From NCBI GenBank assembly GCA_012798485.1, contig JAAZND010000027.1:1-32688 (forward strand): a DNA stretch of 32,688 bases. Direction: 5' to 3'. A model generated the notes under the pieces. That model saw only the letters and a list, made by a program, of their open reading frames with translations, did no database searches and was not told where the DNA came from. How positions within the stretch are numbered: the stretch's first letter is position 1; every line of letters begins with the position of its first letter. Made by a program: the position numbers and the translations under genes. Shown here piece by piece: positions 1 through 8,508 of this stretch. This stretch comes from Candidatus Beckwithbacteria bacterium (GTDB taxonomy: Bacteria > Patescibacteriota > Microgenomatia > UBA1400 > UBA1449).

Positions 1-216
1 ATGCCTTTTTCTAGCTTTAATTTTTCTTTGAGTAGATACTGCTTGAGCATGAATAGCTACATAGATATTTTTCCAACGATTTCGTTTTAACTCTCTGCTG
101 ACAGTTGAAGGTTGACGATTTAATCTGTGAGCAATTTGTCTAATTGAAATATTTTGTGACTTCCAAATAGCAATCAGATCTCTTTCTTTAGAAGTCAGTT
201 TGTTTATTTTTTTCAT
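1..216 (-). mobile_element. IS30-family transposase, N-terminal part (truncated by window edge)
   Basis: Manual reverse-strand translation MKKINKLTSKERDLIAIWKSQNISIRQIAHRLNRQPSTVSRELKRNRWKNIYVAIHAQAVSTQRKIKARKRH; HTH_38/IS30-type helix-turn-helix; open to window edge. Confidence 0.75.
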
Positions 217-238
217 ACTTTGCATTTTACTGCAAAGT
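217..238. repeat. Perfect 8-bp inverted repeat ACTTTGCA-ttttac-TGCAAAGT at the end of the IS30-like element
   Basis: Read directly; lies between the transposase start and the interrupted racemase gene. Confidence 0.6.
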
Positions 239-728
239 GTTGCTTTTCCATTTAGAACTTAGGGATGGTAAAACAACTTCAACTTTATTTTGATTTAATT
301 GATTTTGATATAGCCTTGTTTGAATTGTCATTGGCGATGCTAATAAACCAATTTTTTTATATTTGCCTAAACTTACTTCATTAACTACAGCATCGATCAT
401 AGAAATAAATGGTTTTTCTGTCTGATTTTGTAATTCCGGTAATATTAAATGTGCCATATTGCAAGCCATAGCAAAATAGCAAACTGGTATCTGCGACAAT
501 CTACTTACTCTATCTCGCAAAATAGAAAGCGCTACATTTTTATTTTTTTTATTGCAAAAAAAATCAGGCACCGGAATTGAGTCGATAATAATTTCCGGAT
601 AATCATTGTTATTTGCTGCGCCAAAGATACTCCCGACTTGCTTCGATTATCAACTGATACAGCTGAGCTGAAGCATCGAGCCCCATACCACCTAAGACAC
701 CAATAATTTTATGATTTATTTTTTTCAT
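227..728 (-). pseudogene. Aspartate/glutamate racemase family protein, disrupted by frameshift and IS insertion
   Basis: N-terminal frame from 728: MKKINHKIIGVLGGMGLDASAQLYQLIIEASREY...; shifts by one near the ..SREY/VGSIFGAANNNDYPEIIIDSIPVPDFF.. junction into ORF 227-571 (MACNMAHL, IGLLASPMTIQTRLYQ); C-terminus lost at the IS-like boundary. Confidence 0.75.
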
Positions 729-753
729 ATATTCTCCTATTTAAATTAATTAA

Positions 754-985
754 CAAAAAACCCTTGCAGCTCACCAAAAAAAATTGGTTAGTCACAAGGG
801 CTTTCAAAAATTGAAGGCGGTGCCACCTTGTTTTATCAAATTGTCACCAATTTGAACTTAACAACCGACTCTTAAAAATGACATCGGTTTGAAGTGTGGT
901 TACGGACTTCTACCGGGAAAAACTACTCAGTGTAAACTTTTTGCCTTTCCAGCTCCAGGGCCCATTCTCCCTATCAACGCTCTTC
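754..985 (-). ncRNA. T-box leader RNA (tRNA-sensing riboswitch) upstream of the racemase gene
   Basis: T-box core ACAAGGUGGCACCGCC followed by CCCUUGU; alternative terminator CCCUUGU...GCAAGGG + U6 ends just before the racemase RBS (AGGAG) and ATG at 728. Confidence 0.85.
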
Positions 986-1017
986 TATAAGAAATTAGAA
1001 CATAAATCAAAAAATAG

Positions 1018-1091
1018 TGTCAGAGGTGGGAGTCGGACCCACGACCTCAGCGTTATGAATGCTGTGCTCTAACCAACTGAGCTACCCTGAC
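1018..1091 (-). tRNA. tRNA-Met (anticodon CAT)
   Basis: Cloverleaf: acceptor GTCAGGG/CTCTGAC, D-arm GCTCAGTTGGTTAGAGC, anticodon loop TTCATAA, T-arm GTGGG TCCGACT CCCAC. Confidence 0.9.
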
Positions 1092-1189
1092 ATAACTAAT
1101 TTAAAATGCAAAATGAAAAATACAAAATTTAAAGAAGAAAAATAAATTAAAAATAATTTTTAGTTTTTCATTTTTAATTTTAAATTAAT

Positions 1190-1266
1190 TGGTAGCGGGT
1201 CCCCGGTAACGCTCCAGAGGTTAAGCGAGGTTATGAGCCTCGCGGGATACTTACCCCCCACCCGCT
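1190..1266 (-). tRNA. tRNA-like / initiator-type tRNA-Met (anticodon CAT) with non-canonical D and T arms
   Basis: Acceptor AGCGGGT/ACCCGCT + A + CCA encoded; anticodon arm CGAGG CTCATAA CCTCG (initiator-type C32); D-loop only about 6 nt without GG; T-loop AGCGTTA lacks TTC. Confidence 0.55.
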
Positions 1267-1347
1267 ATATGCAAACTACGAAACAAAATATATCTTATCA
1301 AATTTACCTTTTTTAAGCAATTTTAATTTAGAGAAAAATTATAGGAT

Positions 1348-1722
1348 TTATAAAAACAAATTCAACCAATTTTGCAAATTATTGCTTGTTTTTACAAGTT
1401 CTTTATTTTGAGAACTATATAGTCGATAGGCAGAAGCATTATTTTCCTCCTTGAGACTATTTGGTAAAACCACCATTTTTTCTCCAGGTTTAATCATTTT
1501 TAATTTATCTCTAATTTCTTTTTCAATATATTGAGCATCTTTTCTCTTATTTTGATCTTGAAGATAAAAAAATTTTTCTTTTTTTAAATCTTCAACTTTA
1601 TCTTGAGCCAATTTAATTCTTTCTTCCACTTTAATAACCCTAAAACTATTTTCAATAATACCCACCACAAGAAACATGATGACACAAACAAAAAAAATGG
1701 TGAGTAAGCGACCGAATCTCAT
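1348..1722 (-). CDS. FtsB/DivIC-like septum formation initiator protein
   Basis: ORF track; one N-terminal TM followed by coiled coil, 124 aa. Confidence 0.6.
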   Translation of the reverse strand: MRFGRLLTIFFVCVIMFLVVGIIENSFRVIKVEERIKLAQDKVEDLKKEKFFYLQDQNKRKDAQYIEKEIRDKLKMIKPGEKMVVLPNSLKEENNASAYRLYSSQNKELVKTSNNLQNWLNLFL

Positions 1723-1796
1723 CTTTACAAAAATCCTCAGTTTTGCTATTATAAGCTAAGTTTTTTATAAAATAATTTCTGTCTCAAAATTACATC

Positions 1797-2657
1797 ATGG
1801 CTCTTAACCTAGATCAAACTCATCAAAACTTTTTAAACTTTCTGCAAGAAAAAGGTAGAGCTTCTGCTACTATTTTAGCATACGGTAATGATATTGAGCA
1901 GTTTTTAACTTTTCTCAAAGGAAAAAATATCAATGAAATAGAACAAGTCTCTGTTAATGATATTGAGGACTTCAAAAACCATCTTTTGCAAAATAAATAC
2001 ACTACTAAATCGGTTGCAAGAAAATTAAATTCAATCAAAACTTATTATAAATATTTAGAAAAAGAAGGTTTAATTAAAGAAAATCCTAGCCAAAAAGTTG
2101 AACATCCTAAATATATTCTCACACCTCCTAGGATTTTAACCAAAATGGAATATCGCAGTCTAAGAGATGTGGTAAGAAACGATCCTAGAATGTATGCTAT
2201 TGTAGAGCTATTTTTACAAACCGGCATTAGAATTAGCGAACTGGCAAGATTAAAACTTAAAGACATCCAAAACAACAAAATTACTATCAATGCTTATGAA
2301 TCTCATATTACTCGTACTATTCCTTTAAACAAACCAGCTCAAAATGCCATTAATGAATGGTTAATGCTTCGCACTCAAAGCGAAAATGATGAATTATTTA
2401 TTACCAAGACGGGAAAACCATTTCAAGTAAGAAATATCCGCACCTCCATGGATCGTTATTTTCGCCTGGCTGATATCAAAAATGCCACCGTTAATGATCT
2501 TAGACATACTTTTATTGCTCATCAACTTAAAGCTGGAACTCCTTTAATTTTGGTTTCAAAACTGGCTGGGCACAAAAGATTGTCTACTACAGAAAAATAT
2601 CTTGAATTCATCAAAGAAAGCAATGGGCAGGAAAACATGAAACTTGAAGCTTTATAA
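1797..2657 (+). CDS. Tyrosine recombinase, XerC/XerD-like
   Basis: SAM-like N-terminal domain; GIRISELARLKL, DLRHTFIAHQL, LAGHKRLSTTEKYL motifs. Confidence 0.9.
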   Translation: MALNLDQTHQNFLNFLQEKGRASATILAYGNDIEQFLTFLKGKNINEIEQVSVNDIEDFKNHLLQNKYTTKSVARKLNSIKTYYKYLEKEGLIKENPSQKVEHPKYILTPPRILTKMEYRSLRDVVRNDPRMYAIVELFLQTGIRISELARLKLKDIQNNKITINAYESHITRTIPLNKPAQNAINEWLMLRTQSENDELFITKTGKPFQVRNIRTSMDRYFRLADIKNATVNDLRHTFIAHQLKAGTPLILVSKLAGHKRLSTTEKYLEFIKESNGQENMKLEAL

Positions 2658-3608
2658 TTTTCTCTGAAATTGAAAATCCCAGATCATCTGTGATATTTTG
2701 GGTACCACTTCTAAAACTTCACTTTCCTTAATCCCTTCAGTTAAAATACATAAACCATAAGGATTAGCAGCTAAAACCAAACCACAATCACTGTAAATCT
2801 GAATCCCATTTCCGATTTTATGGACCACTTGAACATTTGCAGGAATTCCTGCTGGGATACGATCTTCATATTCGGTTTGAGTCAAACTATCCAAAAATAA
2901 TTGTTTATCACTTTGATTTTGAAAAATTTTATTATTATAAATATCAATCAATAACAACGTCATATCTTTAGCTGAGGTTGTATTGTCTTCTATATTTGTC
3001 TGATTCATTTTTCTAGAAGAAACAAAAGCTTGAATTTTGTCTATACCTGCTTTTTGGGCTAAAACATAAACCGCAGTATTGTCACTATATTTTCCCGCAA
3101 AAGATACCAAATCCTGATAAGTATATTGCGAACCGAATTGTTGATTAATCAAAGTTCCACTTCCATCCTGAACATCCTTCCTTGCCAAAGTATAAACTTC
3201 CCCTAAGTCTTGCTCTCCATTTTCTACTTGTCTTAAATATTCAACCACAATAGGAATTTTATTAATTGAAGCTGCTGGATAAGTTTTATCATAATTTTCT
3301 CCTAACACATAATTATCTTTGATAGAATAAAACAGCCAACCATATTCACCTTGTTTATCGATTAGTAAATTGTTAATCTTTGCTTTCAATTCTTCAGCAG
3401 AAAGATTGGTCCATTGAGACACATAGCTATTTTGATCATTGCGCTCAGCAGTAAATTCATATTTTTTCTCTGGTAAAATTTGGATGTTAAAATTCTTAGC
3501 AGGTTGATTCAAAAACCAAATCAAAAAACAAAGTATAGAAATAAATAAAAATAACCAAAACGGTTTTCTCTTGTGTAAATTAGAATTTATTTGTTTTAAA
3601 TCTTGCAT
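2652..3608 (-). CDS. Membrane-anchored class A beta-lactamase-like / penicillin-binding serine hydrolase
   Basis: N-terminal TM; SxxK (SINK), SDN (YSDNTAVYVLA), HKIGNG in KTG position. Confidence 0.75.
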   Translation of the reverse strand: MQDLKQINSNLHKRKPFWLFLFISILCFLIWFLNQPAKNFNIQILPEKKYEFTAERNDQNSYVSQWTNLSAEELKAKINNLLIDKQGEYGWLFYSIKDNYVLGENYDKTYPAASINKIPIVVEYLRQVENGEQDLGEVYTLARKDVQDGSGTLINQQFGSQYTYQDLVSFAGKYSDNTAVYVLAQKAGIDKIQAFVSSRKMNQTNIEDNTTSAKDMTLLLIDIYNNKIFQNQSDKQLFLDSLTQTEYEDRIPAGIPANVQVVHKIGNGIQIYSDCGLVLAANPYGLCILTEGIKESEVLEVVPKISQMIWDFQFQRKL

Positions 3609-3614
3609 ATATTT

Positions 3615-4562
3615 TTAGGAAAGAAGTTTTTTTATCTCAGGCAAAAATAAAAGTCCTTGTTTAGGTCCAACCTTACTTACAACAGAAGCGGCATTATAAG
3701 CGGCGATTTTTAAACTATCGGCGATAGAAAACCCAAGAATTTGTCCAGCCACAAAAGAAGAACCAAAGCTATCACCAGCCCCAGTTTCTTCAACAGTTTT
3801 CGCTTTTACAATATCCTGAAAATAGATTTTTTTATCTTGAGTAAAAACTCGAGAACCTTTTCTGCCTTCCGTAATCAACACCATTTCACAGCCCAATTTT
3901 AACACGTCTTTCTGTTTAAATTCTTCATTGCCATCTTTGCCAAGCAAATCCAAAAATTCTTGTTTGTTTAAAATTAAGATATGAATAAAAGGTAAAAAAC
4001 TCAATAATGTTTTTCTGTCCTCAAGCTCACTTCCTCCTGGATTGAAAGCAATTTTAATTTGCTTATTTTTTGACAAACCAATCATCTTGGCAAGCAATTT
4101 AAAATCTCCTCCCAAACTTGAAGCATAAATCCAATCAGCATCAAGTCGATCCCAGTCAACTTTATACCAAGACAATAAATTAGAGGCAGCTCGATGTACC
4201 AAAATAGTTCTTCCCCCATCCTGGCCTACCAACACTATACTACTACTGGTGGGTTTTTTAGCTGTTGCTTGTAAGTGGACAAGGCTTACGCCTTCATCTC
4301 GAAGTTTAGCTCTCACAATTGAAGCCCAATAGTCTCGTCCCACGCAAGCTATGAGTCCAGTTTGCAAACCCAAACGCTCGAAACAAACAGCTACATTGGT
4401 AGCTCCACCTCCAGTTGTCATAAGATTATCATCAAGATTAATTTTCCCGCCATATTCGGTACACAACATCGGTCCTTCTTCTTTTTTATAAATTTTAAAA
4501 TCTGCAGAAGTTAAATAAATATCAATGGTAGCACTACCAAAACATAAAACATTAAATTTCAT
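3615..4562 (-). CDS. PfkB-family carbohydrate kinase (ribokinase-like)
   Basis: GGGATNVAVCFERLGL and C-terminal ETGAGDSFGSSFVAG signatures. Confidence 0.85.
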   Translation of the reverse strand: MKFNVLCFGSATIDIYLTSADFKIYKKEEGPMLCTEYGGKINLDDNLMTTGGGATNVAVCFERLGLQTGLIACVGRDYWASIVRAKLRDEGVSLVHLQATAKKPTSSSIVLVGQDGGRTILVHRAASNLLSWYKVDWDRLDADWIYASSLGGDFKLLAKMIGLSKNKQIKIAFNPGGSELEDRKTLLSFLPFIHILILNKQEFLDLLGKDGNEEFKQKDVLKLGCEMVLITEGRKGSRVFTQDKKIYFQDIVKAKTVEETGAGDSFGSSFVAGQILGFSIADSLKIAAYNAASVVSKVGPKQGLLFLPEIKKLLS

Positions 4563-4598
4563 GGTCTCATTTTAACAAAGAAGCTAAATTGTTAAAAG

Positions 4599-5528
4599 TC
4601 AGCTAGTAATTTGTAAAATTTTTTCTTCAATTCCTTTTTGATCAAGTTGATAATAATGTAAAAGTTCATCTAAACTACGACTCGACTGACCAAATTCACC
4701 CTTAACTCCATGACAAAAAACCGGCACAGGAAATTTTTCTGCCAAAAACTGAGCAATCCTACTTCCCAGTCCGCCAATAATCTGATGATCTTCAATGGTT
4801 AAAACTTTTTTGGTTTTTTGCGCTGACTGTAAAACCAAATCTTCAGCCAAAGGTTTAAGGCTATTTAAATTGATCAACTCAACATCAAGCTTTCCTACTA
4901 AGTTATTCGCTGCTTGCAAAGCAAAATAAGCCATCGGGCCAGCGGTAATAACTGTTAAATCACTACCTGGTCTCAAAACCTCTACCTGACCAATTTTAAA
5001 ATCACTGGTAAAGTTGGGTAGTTCATATTTGGATAAACGAATATAAACTGGCCCTTTTTGCTTAAAGCTTTCAAAAACCGCCTGTTTAGCTTGATTGTAA
5101 TCAGCTGGAGTTAAAACAGTTAAATTAGGTAAAACTTGAGTAATGGCCAAATCTTCCAAAGCTTGATGACTTCCTCCATCAGCAAAATTAGAAAAACCAG
5201 TATGATGTCCAGCAATTTTAACATCCAAATTTTGCAAACAGACAGAAATTCTTAATTGATCCCAATTGCGGGCTGGAGAAAAACAAGCAAAGGAAGACAC
5301 AAAAACAGTTTTACCTGTCATTGCAATTCCAGCAGCAATTCCCATCATATTTTGTTCTGCCACCCCACATTGAACTGCACGATTGCTAAATTTATCAAAA
5401 AACCAATAGCAGCGAGTTGATTCTTTTAAATCTGCTGTAATTACAAAAACATCTCTTTCTTTTCCTCCTAATTCCAAAAGACCTTGACCAAATCCATCAC
5501 GTAAAGAATATTTTTTTTTAAATTTCAT
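4599..5528 (-). CDS. Transketolase, C-terminal (Pyr/C domain) subunit
   Basis: SRCVAEQNMMGIAAGIA-like region, HHTGFSNFADGGSHQALEDLA, overlaps upstream N-terminal subunit. Confidence 0.88.
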   Translation of the reverse strand: MKFKKKYSLRDGFGQGLLELGGKERDVFVITADLKESTRCYWFFDKFSNRAVQCGVAEQNMMGIAAGIAMTGKTVFVSSFACFSPARNWDQLRISVCLQNLDVKIAGHHTGFSNFADGGSHQALEDLAITQVLPNLTVLTPADYNQAKQAVFESFKQKGPVYIRLSKYELPNFTSDFKIGQVEVLRPGSDLTVITAGPMAYFALQAANNLVGKLDVELINLNSLKPLAEDLVLQSAQKTKKVLTIEDHQIIGGLGSRIAQFLAEKFPVPVFCHGVKGEFGQSSRSLDELLHYYQLDQKGIEEKILQITS

Positions 5529-6432
5529 AGTTAGTTCGTAATTCTTTTAAAGCTTTAATTAATTCTTCTTCCGTGGGAACTCTTCCATGCCACACGGGGT
5601 CATCTTGCATGAAGCTTACTCCTTTCCCCGCAATGGTATGAGCAATAATCATCACGCTATGGTTATAAATAGCTTTAGCCTTTAAATAGGTATCAATAAA
5701 ATCATCAATATCATTCCCATCACATTCCAAAACCAACAAACCAAAAGCTTCATATTTTTCTTTCAAAAATTCAATCGGCATAACTTCATAAGTATAGCCA
5801 TCTATTTGAATTTCATTGCGATCCAAAATAAAAATCAGATTATCCAATTTATATTTTTGGCAAAACATATAAGTTTCCCAAACTTGACCTTCTTGCTGCT
5901 CTCCATCAGAGGTAATACAGACAACATAATTTTGATCTCCATTTTGCTTATGCGAAAAAGCCATTCCAGCAGCTAAACTAACTCCTTGTCCCAAAGAGCC
6001 AGAAGTGTTTTCTACTCCAGGTAAGTTCTGATTTAGTAAATTGGAAGAGAAATCTTTAGCTTTACCACTCCAACGTAAATCATTGAAAGCAATATTCTCA
6101 GCTTTGTAATATCTTTGAAAATGAGGGTGACCCTGAAGAGAAGAACCAAAATCTCGAAGAGTTAACAATTTTTTGGTGGGAAAAAATCCTCTCTGAGCTA
6201 AGGTGGCATATAAAACTGGACAAATATGACCATTTGATAAAATTAATTTGTCTCGATCTTGCCTCCATGGGTTTTGCGGATCGATATTTAAAAGATAAAA
6301 ATAAAGAGCAGTAAAAATATCAGCCATGCCCAAGGCTCCAGCAGCATGACCAGTTTGAGCTTGATAAAGCATCTTTAAAATATCTTGACGGACAACGCTC
6401 GCTATACCTTCTAATTTGGGCAGATTATGCAT
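5518..6432 (-). CDS. Transketolase, N-terminal (TPP-binding) subunit
   Basis: GHAAGALGMADIFTALYF, LILSNGH, ENTSGSLGQGVSLAAGMA, TSDGEQQEGQVWE; overlaps 4599-5528 by 11 bp. Confidence 0.9.
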   Translation of the reverse strand: MHNLPKLEGIASVVRQDILKMLYQAQTGHAAGALGMADIFTALYFYLLNIDPQNPWRQDRDKLILSNGHICPVLYATLAQRGFFPTKKLLTLRDFGSSLQGHPHFQRYYKAENIAFNDLRWSGKAKDFSSNLLNQNLPGVENTSGSLGQGVSLAAGMAFSHKQNGDQNYVVCITSDGEQQEGQVWETYMFCQKYKLDNLIFILDRNEIQIDGYTYEVMPIEFLKEKYEAFGLLVLECDGNDIDDFIDTYLKAKAIYNHSVMIIAHTIAGKGVSFMQDDPVWHGRVPTEEELIKALKELRTNYEI

Positions 6433-6469
6433 AGCCCTATTTTATACTAAAAAAAGATTTAAGATAATG

Positions 6470-6475
6470 TATAAT
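6470..6475 (+). promoter_or_regulatory. Putative -10 box TATAAT upstream of fluoride riboswitch 1
   Basis: TATAAT sits 5-6 nt before the predicted aptamer 5' end; no convincing -35 seen. Confidence 0.45.
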
Positions 6476-6480
6476 AATAT

Positions 6481-6543
6481 AAGCGATGAAGCTCGCTTAT
6501 GCGGTTAGCGCTAATAGCTTCTACTTTATAGTAGAGGCTTTTT
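6481..6543 (+). ncRNA. Fluoride (crcB-type) riboswitch with intrinsic terminator
   Basis: AAGCG AUGAAGCU CGCUU stem-loop, second stem, UAAU, then AGCUUCUAC; same layout as the known crcB aptamer (GGCGAUGGAGUUCGCC...GCUAAUGACUCCUAC). Loop GAAGCU (6488-6493) pairs with AGCUUC (6516-6521), which is also the 5' arm of the 10-bp terminator hairpin (6516-6539) + U-tract. Confidence 0.85.
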
Positions 6544-6547
6544 ATAT

Positions 6548-8305
6548 ATGAAACAAAAAAACATATTTACAGAATTTAAAACAATAATCGAAAACCTAAA
6601 AATAGTTGCAAACAGTAGTCAAAACACTCTAATAACTGAAGAAGTTAAAAAACTAGAAGTAAAAATTGCTAAAAAGGAATTTTTATTAATTATTTTAGGT
6701 CAATATAAAAGAGGTAAAAGCACTCTTATAAATGCTCTACTAGCGCAAAAATTATTGCCGACCTCAATAATACCCCTAACCTCCATTATCACAATAATAG
6801 CTTATGGAGATAAACCAAAGTGTGTTGTTGAATTTTTTCATAAAAAACCAAAAATACTTTCTATTTCTAAACTCCCAGAATTTATTACCGAGGGGAAAAA
6901 CCCAAAAAATATTAAAGGGGTTAAAAAGGTGTTTATAAATTTACCCAATGATTTTCTAAAACAAGGAATTCGCTTAGTAGATACCCCAGGAGTAGGCTCA
7001 ATTTATCAACACAACACTGATTTAAGCTATAAGTTTGTTAAACAAGCAGATATGGCAATTTTCTTAATAAGTCCAGACCCTCCTATAAGCCAAGCTGAAT
7101 TAAAATTTTTACAAACAATAAAAAATGATTTAGCTAAAATCATTTTTGTACAAAATAAAATTGACCAAATTGAAGCTGGAGATTTACAAAAATCTTTTCA
7201 ATTTAGCCAAAAAGTTATTAATGAGGTTTTTGATAATAAAAAAATAAGACTTTATCAAGTTTCTGCCAAAAAAGGACTCGAGGGTAAAATTGAAAACAAT
7301 CCCGATAAAATACAAACCAGCAATATTATAAAACTAGAAGAGCAGCTTAAAAATAAATTCCTTTCCAAAAAAGACAATATTTTAATATTATCCCTAATTA
7401 TCAAAATCCAAAATCTTATTAAAGAACTTGAATTTGAAATAAAATTAAAACAAGAATCTCTAAGATTGCCAATTGAAAAATTAAAAGAAAAAACTGAATT
7501 ATTCCATCAAGAAGCGTTAAAAATTAAACAAGAAAAAGAAGATAGTAATTATATTCTTCAAGGTCAAATAGAAAAAATAATCAAAGAAACTTTAGTTAAA
7601 GACCTGGAAGATTTACAAAAAATTGAAATCCCCAATTTAAGACTTATGTTTAAAAATTTTACCCAAACCAATCTTAATTTGTCTGGATCTGAGTTATTAA
7701 AAACATTTAATCAGTTTATCGAAAAAACAATAAAAAATATCTTTAAGCAATGGCGTAAAGAAGAAGAAAAAAAGCTACAAAAAATTTTAAATAAAATTAT
7801 CATTCGCTTTTCTCATCAAAACAATCTTCGTATCCAAAAAATTAAACAAATATCATCTGAAATTTTTAATTTTGAGATTAATAAAATTGAAGATAATCTT
7901 CTATTTGCTAAAGAATTCGAATTTAGATTTGCCTTTGATGAATATAAAATTAACCTTGACTTTTATAGTCCACTAATTTCAAAATTACCAAAATTTCTCT
8001 CTCATAAATTGCTTTATCCCAAAATGGAAAGGGATTTATTGAATGAGCTCGATCGGCATTGTGGTCGTTGTCGTTATGATTTTAGTCAAAGAATTAATAA
8101 AAGTATCCTTGATTATCATAACAAATTAGAAAGAGACTTAGAACAAGCTATTAAAAATATTGAGATAATTTTGATAAAAACCATAGAACAAAAAGGAGAG
8201 CAAGAACAACAAGAGAAGATTATAAGCCTTAAGCTCAATCAACAAAGGTTAATGCTTAACAAAATAAAGAAAAAATTATTAGAAATCAATCGCTATGAAC
8301 TTTAA
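6548..8305 (+). CDS. Dynamin-like GTPase family protein (585 aa)
   Basis: G1 GQYKRGKSTLINALL, G3 DTPGVGS, G4 QNKID, long coiled-coil C-terminal part. Confidence 0.85.
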   Translation: MKQKNIFTEFKTIIENLKIVANSSQNTLITEEVKKLEVKIAKKEFLLIILGQYKRGKSTLINALLAQKLLPTSIIPLTSIITIIAYGDKPKCVVEFFHKKPKILSISKLPEFITEGKNPKNIKGVKKVFINLPNDFLKQGIRLVDTPGVGSIYQHNTDLSYKFVKQADMAIFLISPDPPISQAELKFLQTIKNDLAKIIFVQNKIDQIEAGDLQKSFQFSQKVINEVFDNKKIRLYQVSAKKGLEGKIENNPDKIQTSNIIKLEEQLKNKFLSKKDNILILSLIIKIQNLIKELEFEIKLKQESLRLPIEKLKEKTELFHQEALKIKQEKEDSNYILQGQIEKIIKETLVKDLEDLQKIEIPNLRLMFKNFTQTNLNLSGSELLKTFNQFIEKTIKNIFKQWRKEEEKKLQKILNKIIIRFSHQNNLRIQKIKQISSEIFNFEINKIEDNLLFAKEFEFRFAFDEYKINLDFYSPLISKLPKFLSHKLLYPKMERDLLNELDRHCGRCRYDFSQRINKSILDYHNKLERDLEQAIKNIEIILIKTIEQKGEQEQQEKIISLKLNQQRLMLNKIKKKLLEINRYEL

Positions 8306-8495
8306 TTTTATAACCGTTATTATTGGATTAATCTTTTCACCTCTTGCCGCTATTATGGCTTTTATTATTACTTATCAAGAATACTCACATCACTTTTCAG
8401 ATAAGAAAGAGCCTTTAAAATTATCTAGTCAAGCAGCCTTAATGACATTAATCTTTTTTTTAATTCTCTGTTTAATTATTGGTTTGTTAATTTAG
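8295..8495 (+). CDS. Small two-TM membrane protein (66 aa), translationally coupled to the dynamin-like gene
   Basis: Start ATG overlaps the upstream stop (ATGAACTTTAA); two hydrophobic segments. Confidence 0.65.
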   Translation: MNFNFITVIIGLIFSPLAAIMAFIITYQEYSHHFSDKKEPLKLSSQAALMTLIFFLILCLIIGLLI

Positions 8496-8508
8496 ACTAT
8501 TGCTACTT

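Noticed and set aside
1190-1266. Plus-strand tRNA reading of the same region
   Set aside because: Plus-strand anticodon loop TTATGAG is not plausible and there is no CCA end; minus strand gives CAT anticodon and encoded CCA
1823-2290. Minus-strand ORFs 1823-2038 and 2045-2290
   Set aside because: Antisense to a well-supported tyrosine recombinase gene
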